Shown here: piece after piece, positions 1 through 8,399 of the stretch | How the letters are laid out: each line of letters opens with the position of its first letter | Numbering within the stretch: the first letter of the stretch is position 1 | Source: Polaribacter reichenbachii | GTDB taxonomy: Bacteria > Bacteroidota > Bacteroidia > Flavobacteriales > Flavobacteriaceae | Assembly: GCF_001975665.1 (NCBI RefSeq) | Contig: NZ_CP019419.1 | Span: 1,054,001 to 1,118,000, forward strand | Length of the DNA stretch: 64,000 bases | Reading direction: 5' to 3' | Notes under the pieces: generated by a model | What the model was told of the DNA's origin: nothing | Databases searched by the model: none | The model's input: the letters and a program-made list of their open reading frames with translations, nothing else | Made by a program: the position numbers and the translations under genes

Positions 1-286
1 TACTTCTAAAATTGCTATTCCCTGTCATGATTGCGTAACGTGAAGTTGCACACAATGCTGCAGGTGAATGTGCATCTGTAAACATCATTCCGTCTTTGGC
101 AAGATTGTCTATACTTGGTGTTTCTAGTATAATATTATTACTGTGTAATCTTCTGTATTTAGAGATGTCTCCAACACCAATATCATCAGCTAAAATAACA
201 ATTACATTAGGTCTTTTATCCTTTTTTTGAGCATCAATATTTACAACAAAGCATACTAAAATTAGAAAAGTTAAGATTTTTTTCAT
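1..286 (-). CDS. Sulfatase, N-terminal part (cut by window edge)
   Basis: My translation of the minus strand from the ATG at 284-286 gives 95 residues that run off the left edge. Residues 1-19 form a signal peptide. A metal-binding aspartate pair lies in ILADDIG (Asp34, Asp35). The formylglycine site reads C79-A-T-S-R83 followed by YAIMTG. In family S1 the consensus is C-x-P/A-x-R, so Thr at the third place is a departure. It is last in the GH2-GH2-GH117-GH29-GH117-GH16 operon, 30 bases after the GH16 stop. The likely role is periplasmic removal of sulfate esters from galactan oligosaccharides; the substrate position cannot be told from this fragment. Confidence 0.88.
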   Translation of the reverse strand, partial: MKKILTFLILVCFVVNIDAQKKDKRPNVIVILADDIGVGDISKYRRLHSNNIILETPSIDNLAKDGMMFTDAHSPAALCATSRYAIMTGNSNFRS

Positions 287-316
287 CTTTATATTTTATT
301 TAAAAAAAGTACTCTA

Positions 317-1189
317 TTATTTTAATTTCCAAGTACGTACCCAATCATAAGAAGTTGTTCTGTCTTCTTTAGAACCTGTCATTCCACCATCTGCTGGCAC
401 AGGATTCCAGTTATACGTTTCTACAACCATTCTTAAATGCATATCTAAATCGAAATCTGCTGGCGGTTTAACTTTAGAATGTAATTTGCCATCTAAAAAG
501 AATAAGATTTCGTCTTTGCTTTTCCACCAAACTGCGTAAACGTGGTAATCATCATATACTTTACCACTTGCAAGATTTGCTTTTGCAGGAGATCGTCCTT
601 CAGGAATATCGCAACCTTCTTTTACACCTCTACTGTGTGTATTAGAATTCATTCTTTGATCAAAACCAATGGTAAATTGTCTGTCTGATGTTATTTGACC
701 AAAACATTCTTGTATGTCTAATTCTGTAACTCTGTTATCGCAACCTTTTGTGCCTTTTCTATCATTTATCAACCAAAAAGTAGAAGACATAAAAGTTTTA
801 TTGGCTTTCATTCTTGCTTCATAATAGCCATATTTCATAGACTCATAAGAACCAACATAACCACCTCCGTGTGTAAATGTATTACCGTTTTTTACAATTG
901 GTTTTGCTAGTTTTTTTGTGGTGATTTGTAAGTTACCATCTGCAACTTTTATGTTTTCTGCTTGGAATAATCCTGGTGCACGACCAATCCAACCTTGGCC
1001 AGAAATTTGCCATTTGCCTTCATTTACGCTCTTGCCATTAAACTCATCAGACATTCCTTTTACTAATTTCCATTTTGTACCTTCTGGTTTAGGATCTTCA
1101 CCTTTTTCAAAATAGGGAGATTTTTGAGCGTACAAAGAGTTTAAAGTTATTATAATTATTAGAGTAACTAACTTTTTTAATCTTGCCAT
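317..1189 (-). CDS. GH16 beta-porphyranase/agarase-like endohydrolase
   Basis: 290 residues with a signal peptide ending near Ala21. The family GH16 catalytic signature ELDIQE (Glu156 nucleophile, Asp158, Glu161 acid/base) follows a stretch YGYYEARMKANKTFMSSTFW that is typical of GH16 enzymes cutting red-algal galactans. The C-terminal NWNPVPADGG and DWVRTWKL complete the jelly-roll core, with no carbohydrate-binding module or type IX tail. GH16 agarases and porphyranases cleave internal beta-1,4 bonds to D-galactose. It lies between GH117 (upstream) and a sulfatase (downstream) in one operon. The porphyran versus agar choice is inference from the neighbourhood. Confidence 0.88.
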   Translation of the reverse strand: MARLKKLVTLIIIITLNSLYAQKSPYFEKGEDPKPEGTKWKLVKGMSDEFNGKSVNEGKWQISGQGWIGRAPGLFQAENIKVADGNLQITTKKLAKPIVKNGNTFTHGGGYVGSYESMKYGYYEARMKANKTFMSSTFWLINDRKGTKGCDNRVTELDIQECFGQITSDRQFTIGFDQRMNSNTHSRGVKEGCDIPEGRSPAKANLASGKVYDDYHVYAVWWKSKDEILFFLDGKLHSKVKPPADFDLDMHLRMVVETYNWNPVPADGGMTGSKEDRTTSYDWVRTWKLK

Positions 1190-1315
1190 TATTAATCTTT
1201 TTTCAAAATTGTTTATATGATGATAAAAATAAATATTGATATAAGAAATAATGTAAACAAATGACCAACTTTGTAGTTGATATGTTCTATTTACAGATTT
1301 TTAGAAAAAATGCCT

Positions 1316-2584
1316 TTATTTTAAAACTTCTTTGTTTTCTTTTGTAATTCTTTGCTGCTGTTTTTTACTTAAACTACGTTTAAAATAATCTTGTGGTGTA
1401 TATTTTACGCGTGGTTCTTTCATTTCTGGGTCGTTTAGATCTTGACTTAAATCGCAATCGAAACGAGTTAAAATAGAATGAAAAGTACCCCAATTAGAAT
1501 TATAATTGATAAAATGAGCCATTCCCCAAGTTACACCTCTACCATCTTTTGTATCTGTAAAAGCATCTGGCACAAATGGCGCAGCTGCATAAGGCATCAT
1601 TTCTGTAATTGAAGCAATTTCGAAATTTACACCATCTTCTGCATATTGTACTGTATTATGCTCATTACCATCTTTATAAACCATTGCTGCAATACCTGTT
1701 TTAAAAGGGAAAAGAGAAGTTTCGTGTCCTGAAGAAATTACAGGGTTTAATGGATGTTTTGTAAAAGGACCTAAAGGATTATCCGCAGTTGCTAAACCTT
1801 GCATTCTTACCCAATCACCAGGCTCACCAAAATCTGATTTATAGTATAAATAAATTTTTCCTTTATACACTAAAGGATATGGATCGTGAATAGAAAACTG
1901 ATCCCATTCACCTTCACCACCATTAGGAATTACAATTTTATTATAAGGTGTCCAAGGTCCATCAGGAGAATCTGCATACGAAACTGCAACTGGGCAATCA
2001 TCACCACGTTTTCCACTGGCTTCCATAAACCCTTGATAATATAAATAGTATTTCCCTTTCCATTGTAAAATATCTGTTGTAGTTACAGAACGCCAACCAA
2101 CAATTGGTTTTTTAGGTCTTTTTATAGCAACACCTTGCTCTTCCCAATGAAAACCATCTGTACTTGTTGCATACCAAATTTCGGCTAAATCCCAATCTGA
2201 TGAAGGAATTACCTCTGTACTTTTCGCAGCTCCTTGAGGTGGAGTTGGCGTATTTCTGTAGGTGTACCAAACATAATATTTACCATTATGCTTTATTACT
2301 TTTGATGGATCTCTTCTACTTATTGTACCATCGTGATTGTTGTAATCAAAACCTTTTACATCTGTATATTTAAACTGTGAAAACAACTCATTGTCTTGTG
2401 GTTTTGGAGCCAAATAATTATCATACAAACGATTTAATGCACTACTTAAAGGCATATTTGGTTTTTCTTTTGGTAAATGATGTGGAAAAACTTTTACTTC
2501 TTTTTCTGCACTTACTGTTTCAGTTTTATTTTTACAAGCATTTAAAAAACTTACAAAGACTAAAAGTATGATGAATTGTTTCAT
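1316..2584 (-). CDS. GH117 alpha-1,3-L-(3,6-anhydro)galactosidase-like lipoprotein
   Basis: 422 residues with a lipobox FLNAC (lipid Cys17), so it is probably membrane anchored. The five-bladed propeller of GH117 is recognised from RRDPSKVI (Asp92), SIHDPYPLVY (Asp234) and SSGHETSLFPF (His287, Glu288), matching the conserved Asp/Asp/Glu and the His proposed as acid in characterised GH117. GH117 removes terminal 3,6-anhydro-L-galactose from neoagaro-oligosaccharides. It is a paralogue of the GH117 at 4221-5519, with GH29 between them. A 129-base gap with a hairpin separates it from GH29 upstream. Some GH117 clades lack activity on neoagarobiose, so the exact substrate is open. Confidence 0.9.
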   Translation of the reverse strand: MKQFIILLVFVSFLNACKNKTETVSAEKEVKVFPHHLPKEKPNMPLSSALNRLYDNYLAPKPQDNELFSQFKYTDVKGFDYNNHDGTISRRDPSKVIKHNGKYYVWYTYRNTPTPPQGAAKSTEVIPSSDWDLAEIWYATSTDGFHWEEQGVAIKRPKKPIVGWRSVTTTDILQWKGKYYLYYQGFMEASGKRGDDCPVAVSYADSPDGPWTPYNKIVIPNGGEGEWDQFSIHDPYPLVYKGKIYLYYKSDFGEPGDWVRMQGLATADNPLGPFTKHPLNPVISSGHETSLFPFKTGIAAMVYKDGNEHNTVQYAEDGVNFEIASITEMMPYAAAPFVPDAFTDTKDGRGVTWGMAHFINYNSNWGTFHSILTRFDCDLSQDLNDPEMKEPRVKYTPQDYFKRSLSKKQQQRITKENKEVLK

Positions 2585-2609
2585 TTTTTCTGATGTTAAA
2601 AGCTGTTGA

Positions 2610-2639
2610 TTAGTGCTGTAAATTTAGTTACAGTACTAA
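2610..2639 (-). other. Intra-operon hairpin before GH117
   Basis: Twelve-base arms (2610-2621 and 2628-2639) pair with one G-T wobble around a six-base loop. On the transcribed minus strand no U-run follows, so it does not look like an intrinsic terminator. It sits 25 bases upstream of the GH117 start in an unusually wide gap. A role in mRNA processing or stability is inference. Confidence 0.45.
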
Positions 2640-2713
2640 CCAAAGCCATTAACAAATATTCATCTTTAGGGCTTAAATGGCCTTTTTTGATGCAAAAACC
2701 ACTTAGAAAAAAC

Positions 2714-4234
2714 TTAATCTAACTCTAATTTAAAGACATTAGCTAGGTTATTTAACTCGGTATCTGGTATAGTTAAGAAAAAAGTAGATGTGCTGTGTTC
2801 GAATTTAGTGGCTGCATTAGAACCTAAATGAATAATCTTTTTAATTTTACCTGGAGGTATATTTCTATGATAACCTCCAATCGATTTCATTTGTATTCTT
2901 TTGCCTATTTCTGGTTTCCCTAAAAAGAAAATATACATTGCCTTTTTATCTTTTGCCACTGTAAAACGCACATCATCTGCTGTATATTGTACTGTAGAAG
3001 ATTGCCCAGCATTATGGCCTTTACCTGTTTTCGCATTCCCAAATCCGAAGATATTATGGGGTCTTGTTCCATAAACAGCTTCTCCATGCACTTTCATCCA
3101 ATCTCCAATTTCTTTTAAAATAGCTCTTTGTTCTTTATTAATAACTCCATCTGCTCTTGGCGAGACATTAAGTAAAACTACTCCGTTTTTACTCCAAACA
3201 TCAATCATATTACGAACCACTAAATCTGCGGTTTTGTATGGATGTCCTTCTACATACATCCATCTATTTTTACCTAAAGTTACATCTGTCATCCATGGCG
3301 TTGGCCAAGAATCTTTACGACCTCCTTGTTCGTAATCTAAAACACTAAATTCTTTTGGTAAATCTTCTTGTTTATGAGCTAACATTACTTCTTTGTTTTC
3401 TTTTAATCCGTTATTAAAATGATGTGCAGCCATTTGCAAAATTTTATTTTCAGGAATTAAATTTAGCCAAGAGTCGTACCATAAAATATCTGGACTGTAT
3501 TTGTCTATAACTTCATTTACTTGTTCTAACCAATATTGATTAAACTCTTCTATGGTTTCAAAATTCCCAAAAAGTTTTCTCAATTTTTCATCTGTAGTTG
3601 CTGTTGGTAAATCTGGATGATATACATAATGACTGTTGTATGCCTTTTTCCATAATTCTGGTTTATCTGCATTTCGTTGTCCATTTCTTGCATGATGAAA
3701 AGTTGCAATGGTTTTTAATCCTTCTTTTTTAAGCGATTTAAAAATATCGCCCAAAATATCTCTTTTTGGCCCCATATCTGCAGCATTCCAAGGGTTTACA
3801 TCACTATTCCACATAGCAAAACCATCATGATGTTGTGCTACTGGACCAGCAAATTTTGCGCCAGTATCTTTAAATAATTTAGCCCAATCATCTGGATCAA
3901 ACTTTTCTGCTTTAAACATTGGTATAAAATCTTCATAACCAAACTCATAAATACTACCATAAGTTTTTTCATGATGTTTACGAACACCATTATTATCTTT
4001 ATACATATTATGAGGGTACCAAGCACTACCATAAGCAGGTACACTATATGGCCCCCAATGAAAATACATACCTAATTTAGCATCTGCAAACCATTCTGGT
4101 GCTGCACCATGTTTTTTAAGTGATGCTAATGTTGGTTGGTATTTCTCTATTTGTTTGTTTGTATTTACCTCAACTTGTTTACAAGCAACTAATAACAAGA
4201 TAAATACAACAATAAATATTCTATTCTGATTCAT
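2714..4234 (-). CDS. GH29 alpha-L-fucosidase family lipoprotein
   Basis: 506 residues with lipobox LLVAC (Cys18). GH29 features are the N-terminal WFADAKLGMYFHWGPYS, the QHHDGFAMW motif (His135-His136) and ILWYDSW, whose Asp254 is the expected nucleophile. A C-terminal beta-sandwich region follows from about residue 400. GH29 enzymes are retaining alpha-L-fucosidases; L-galactose is 6-hydroxy-L-fucose, so in this galactan context an exo-alpha-L-galactosidase role is a reasonable inference. Its start overlaps the end of the upstream GH117 gene by 14 bases, implying translational coupling. Confidence 0.9.
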   Translation of the reverse strand: MNQNRIFIVVFILLLVACKQVEVNTNKQIEKYQPTLASLKKHGAAPEWFADAKLGMYFHWGPYSVPAYGSAWYPHNMYKDNNGVRKHHEKTYGSIYEFGYEDFIPMFKAEKFDPDDWAKLFKDTGAKFAGPVAQHHDGFAMWNSDVNPWNAADMGPKRDILGDIFKSLKKEGLKTIATFHHARNGQRNADKPELWKKAYNSHYVYHPDLPTATTDEKLRKLFGNFETIEEFNQYWLEQVNEVIDKYSPDILWYDSWLNLIPENKILQMAAHHFNNGLKENKEVMLAHKQEDLPKEFSVLDYEQGGRKDSWPTPWMTDVTLGKNRWMYVEGHPYKTADLVVRNMIDVWSKNGVVLLNVSPRADGVINKEQRAILKEIGDWMKVHGEAVYGTRPHNIFGFGNAKTGKGHNAGQSSTVQYTADDVRFTVAKDKKAMYIFFLGKPEIGKRIQMKSIGGYHRNIPPGKIKKIIHLGSNAATKFEHSTSTFFLTIPDTELNNLANVFKLELD

Positions 4235-5519
4235 TTTGTTTCAATTTTATATTATGATGTTGTATTCTTTTTTTCTGATTTTTATTCAAACCATGACTGT
4301 AATGAAATTCTGGTGAATAGTTATAATGATGCTGTTTCATAGCATCATCATGAATATCTTGACTTAAATCACAATCGAAACGTAATAAAATAGTGTGATT
4401 ATTTTTCCAGTTACCACCAGCATTAATAATATGAGAAATTCCCCAAGTTATACCTCTACCATCTTTTGTATCTGTAAAAGCATCTGGTACAAAAGGGCCA
4501 CCAGCAACAGGCATTAATTCTGTTATAGAAGCTATTTCAAAATTTACCCAATCTTTGGCATATTGTATGGTATTATGCTCTTGCCCATCTCTTTGTACAA
4601 TTGCAGCAACACCTTCTCTAAAAGGAAACAATGTGGTTTCATGACCAGAATTGATCACCGGATTTAAAGGGTGTTTTTTAAAAGGCCCTAATGGGTCTTC
4701 TGCAATTGCCAAACCTTGCATTCTAATTTTAGAAGGTTTTAATTCTGGTCTTTTATCAAAATCACCTTTATAATACAAGTAAATTTTACCATCGTGTACT
4801 AAAGGATAAGGATCGTGAATTGAATATTGATCCCAAGAACCTTCTGGTCCATTTGGTAATACAACTTTACCTGTGTGGGTCCAAGGGCCATCAGGTGAAT
4901 CTGCCCAAGCTACAGAAACAGGGCAAAAATCGCCACGTAAACCACTTGCTTCTTCAAAAGCTTGAAAGTATAAATAGTATTTTCCTTTAAATTTTAAAAT
5001 ATCTGTTGTTGTAACTGACCTCCAACCTGGCTGAGGTTTTGGCGGACGACGAACTGCAATTCCTTGCTCTTCCCATGTAAAACCATCTTCTGAAGTTGCG
5101 TACCAAATATCTGCTAAATCCCAATCTGCAGACGGAATTTGGTCTGTTGCTTCTTTAGCTTTTGCCATTCCTACCGCTTTTACTTTTGTTTTACGGCCTG
5201 TATACCAAACATAGTATTTGCCGTTTTCAAAAATTACTTTTGAAGGATCTCTACGTGTAATCGTTCCATCTCCTCCATTATAATCGAAACCTTTTAATTT
5301 GGTGTATTTAAATTGGCTATACAATTCGTTTTGCTCTGGTCTAATAGATTCGTAAGCATCATAATTACGTTCTACTGCTGCACTTAAAGGTCTATTTGGT
5401 TTTTGATCAGGAATAAAAAAAGGAAATTCTTTTTGAGTAGATTCATCAGTTGTTTCTTTTTCTCTTTGACAAGAAAAAAGTACTATTCCTATTGTGAAAA
5501 TGTAAAAATATTTTTTCAT
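4221..5519 (-). CDS. GH117 alpha-1,3-L-(3,6-anhydro)galactosidase-like lipoprotein, second copy
   Basis: 432 residues, lipobox LFSC (Cys17). The same catalytic landmarks are present: RRDPSKVI (Asp91), SIHDPYPLV (Asp236) and SGHETTLFPF (His293, Glu294). It is clearly homologous over its full length to the GH117 at 1316-2584 but differs around residues 105-130 (a lysine-rich insertion) and 251-262, near where substrate loops of the propeller would be. The two copies may therefore split specificity between anhydrogalactose ends of different decoration. Gap to the upstream GH2 gene is 23 bases. Confidence 0.9.
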   Translation of the reverse strand: MKKYFYIFTIGIVLFSCQREKETTDESTQKEFPFFIPDQKPNRPLSAAVERNYDAYESIRPEQNELYSQFKYTKLKGFDYNGGDGTITRRDPSKVIFENGKYYVWYTGRKTKVKAVGMAKAKEATDQIPSADWDLADIWYATSEDGFTWEEQGIAVRRPPKPQPGWRSVTTTDILKFKGKYYLYFQAFEEASGLRGDFCPVSVAWADSPDGPWTHTGKVVLPNGPEGSWDQYSIHDPYPLVHDGKIYLYYKGDFDKRPELKPSKIRMQGLAIAEDPLGPFKKHPLNPVINSGHETTLFPFREGVAAIVQRDGQEHNTIQYAKDWVNFEIASITELMPVAGGPFVPDAFTDTKDGRGITWGISHIINAGGNWKNNHTILLRFDCDLSQDIHDDAMKQHHYNYSPEFHYSHGLNKNQKKRIQHHNIKLKQNESE

Positions 5520-5542
5520 TTTGGATAATTTTTTAAAATAAA

Positions 5543-8383
5543 TTAAAATTCAAAGGTTAAATCGAGAACTATTGGCTCATCATCATTACCAAAATAATGT
5601 ATCTCATTTCCATAAGGTCCCATTTTATTTGGTTCTTTAAATTTTGTGCCAATTGCAGGAATGTTTTTTACAAAAGAAATATCACCTTTAGGGAAATTCT
5701 TAACACTGGCTCCTTTTTCTGGATCTTCTGGTTGATCTGGTGTTAACATTCTTAAATACGTGTCTTTAGAATTGCAGTACACAGTAAAACCATTGTTGTG
5801 ATTTCCTTTTACATTTAACCAATTTAAGCTCGAGAAAAAGCCTTTAAATTCTGGATAAACAAATTCTGTTTCGCCAGTTACAGTATTGTTATAATCGTTT
5901 TCCCAGACTTTAAACTGAGTTCCTTTCATTCTGTTTCGCCAAACTCTGTATGGGCCATCTCCTAACCATTTCATCCCTCTAACTTCTTTTTCAGGAAAAG
6001 AAAAAGTAATACCCATATATTCTTTTACCATTTTAATATTTCTGATTTCTACGTGTAAATCTAGAGTACCATTTGGCTTTATTGTCCATTTTAAGAAATC
6101 TTGAGTGGTTTCTTTATTCTCTTTCCAGTCCCAATATTTTCTTCTTTTTTCAAAAAGAGCAATAATTTCTACTTTATCTTCAGAGTCAATTACATTAACC
6201 ATTTCTAGTTTAGATTTAGAGCCTAATAAAATTGGGCCATCTTTTAACGGAATTATTTTATCGCCTTTTTTAACTTCTTTTAATAAACCTGTTTTTTTAG
6301 AAAACACAAAACGATTGCCATTTGCATTTATCAAAATTTTATCGCCTGAAATGGTAGATTTTATAATTCCTATTTTATCATCAGAAATAAAATTATTGTT
6401 GATGTTCTTTGGATTTTTAACAAGATAAGACCAAGTAAAAATTGTATTTCCTGTAGCATCTGTTGCTGTTAAATATAAAGCATCTGCAGATTGCCAGTTT
6501 TTTGGTTTATTTATAGTAAAAGTACCTTTTAAACCTGGAGCCAAATCAGGAAGATTCACGTTACTTTCTGACATTACTTTAATATCTTTTGCTTTTTTTG
6601 GCCCATTAAAATTAACCCATTGTGCTGTAATTTTACATTCGTTTAAGTTTGTAAAATGATATCTATTTTCAACATCAAAAATTCCAGAAAAATCATCACG
6701 AATAAAACGTTCTGCTATATAAATTGGCGACCAAATTTCTTTAACTGTAAAATAACTGGCTTCTTTTTCTCCATAAGGACCTACAATTCCGTCTGCTGCG
6801 TGATTTCCATCAGAATCTAAAATGCCACCTTTGTCAGTTCTAATTACAGATTCATCAGCAAAATCCCAAAGAAAACCACCAGCTGCTAAAGGCATATTCC
6901 AGATTTGTTTCCAATAAGAATCTAAACTCGCTCCATGACCACCATCATATAAACCGTGCATAAATTCTGTAGGGAAATAGATTTTATCTTTTCGTGGCGA
7001 ATCGTAAGCAAAAATGTGATATTCTGGATAATGCATCGTATTCATTTTGCCAAAAATTGCCCAAGGATGAATAACCTCACGTTTTTGAATATCGTGTTTA
7101 TGATATTCATTATCTAACTTGTTATTCCAACCAGATTCGTTACCATTTGCCCACAAAATAATTGATGGATGATTTACATCTCTAACAATAGTTTCTTTGA
7201 TAATTTTTTTACCAACTTTGGTGTCTAAATACGGTACGTGCCAAGTACAAACTTCATCAATCACAAATAAACCAATAGAATCGCAAGCTTCTAAAAAGTG
7301 TTTGTCTGGTGGATAATGAGACATACGAACAGCATTCATATTCATATCTTTCATCATTTTAATATGTTCTATACTTAACGCTTTTGATGTTGTTCTTCCA
7401 GAATTTGGATAAAAACTATGACGATTTACACCTTTGAATTTTATCTTTTGGTTGTTGACATAAATACCATCACTTTCTCTAATTTCTATGGTTCTAAAAC
7501 CAATTTTTTTTGTTGTTTGATGTAAAGTATTTCCTTTTTTATCTAACAAATAAATTTGCAATTGATACATATTTGGTTTCTCAGGATTCCAAGTTTTAAT
7601 GTTCAAAGCCTGAGCAGAAATTGATAATTTATCATCTTCTTTATTTAGATTTTTGATGGATACATCTTGAACTTTTTTTCCTAAATCTTCTTTTAAAACC
7701 AATTTTACAGCTGTTGCTTTTTTTGATTTAGTAAAAATATCTGCAACTATATTTCCATTCGCTTTAGCATCAATAGCAACTCTTTCTATGTTGTTTTTAG
7801 GTGATGCTTCTAAGTAAACAGGTCTGTAAATTCCTCCAAAAATCCAGAAATCTGCTCTACGTTCTGCGTGATTTATAGATTCGTTGCTAGATTCTTTATT
7901 TACTTTTACTTCAATTAAATTGTCTTTACCATATTTAAGAAGTTTAGAAACATCGTATTTAAATTCGTAAAATGCTCCTTGATGAATTTCACCAGCCAAT
8001 TTGCCATTTATCTTTACTTCTGCATCTGTCATTACACCTTCGAAAACAATTTTTACGTTTTTGTTTTTCCAATCTTCAGATACTGAAAAGTTGTATTTAT
8101 ACAGACCATATTCTTTAAAATAAGACTTTTTGTCTTTATAATCTCGCCCGTAATTATAATTCCCAAAACCTTGTAACTCCCAACAAGAAGGCACAGCTAT
8201 TTTATCCCATTTACCACTTTTCATTCCATCAGAACAGAAAAAATCCCATTCTAAGGTATTGTCTTTATCTGTACCTGTTAAATATTTTTTAATGGTTTTT
8301 GTTTCTTTTTGAGCGTAAATATTTCCTACCCAAAACACAATTTGAATTAAAAATAATAGTCTAATTATTGCTTGATTTTTCAT
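5543..8383 (-). CDS. GH2 beta-galactosidase-like enzyme
   Basis: 946 residues with a signal peptide ending about Ala24. Order of parts: sugar-binding jelly roll (about 35-195), immunoglobulin-like domain (200-300), TIM barrel (300-600), then a C-terminal domain with a LacZ small-chain-like region up to LDLTFEF. The acid/base lies in LWANGNESGW (Glu416) and the nucleophile in FPTEFMHG (Glu473). It probably removes beta-linked D-galactose from the non-reducing end of galactan oligosaccharides in the periplasm. It is adjacent to, and very similar to, the GH2 at 8400-11255, a tandem duplication. Confidence 0.92.
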   Translation of the reverse strand: MKNQAIIRLLFLIQIVFWVGNIYAQKETKTIKKYLTGTDKDNTLEWDFFCSDGMKSGKWDKIAVPSCWELQGFGNYNYGRDYKDKKSYFKEYGLYKYNFSVSEDWKNKNVKIVFEGVMTDAEVKINGKLAGEIHQGAFYEFKYDVSKLLKYGKDNLIEVKVNKESSNESINHAERRADFWIFGGIYRPVYLEASPKNNIERVAIDAKANGNIVADIFTKSKKATAVKLVLKEDLGKKVQDVSIKNLNKEDDKLSISAQALNIKTWNPEKPNMYQLQIYLLDKKGNTLHQTTKKIGFRTIEIRESDGIYVNNQKIKFKGVNRHSFYPNSGRTTSKALSIEHIKMMKDMNMNAVRMSHYPPDKHFLEACDSIGLFVIDEVCTWHVPYLDTKVGKKIIKETIVRDVNHPSIILWANGNESGWNNKLDNEYHKHDIQKREVIHPWAIFGKMNTMHYPEYHIFAYDSPRKDKIYFPTEFMHGLYDGGHGASLDSYWKQIWNMPLAAGGFLWDFADESVIRTDKGGILDSDGNHAADGIVGPYGEKEASYFTVKEIWSPIYIAERFIRDDFSGIFDVENRYHFTNLNECKITAQWVNFNGPKKAKDIKVMSESNVNLPDLAPGLKGTFTINKPKNWQSADALYLTATDATGNTIFTWSYLVKNPKNINNNFISDDKIGIIKSTISGDKILINANGNRFVFSKKTGLLKEVKKGDKIIPLKDGPILLGSKSKLEMVNVIDSEDKVEIIALFEKRRKYWDWKENKETTQDFLKWTIKPNGTLDLHVEIRNIKMVKEYMGITFSFPEKEVRGMKWLGDGPYRVWRNRMKGTQFKVWENDYNNTVTGETEFVYPEFKGFFSSLNWLNVKGNHNNGFTVYCNSKDTYLRMLTPDQPEDPEKGASVKNFPKGDISFVKNIPAIGTKFKEPNKMGPYGNEIHYFGNDDEPIVLDLTFEF

Positions 8384-8399
8384 AATAATTTAGGGCTTT

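Noticed and set aside
6105..6428. 107-codon open frame on the plus strand inside the first GH2 gene
   Set aside because: It is antisense to a clearly coding gene with intact catalytic motifs, has low-complexity hydrophobic content and no family resemblance.
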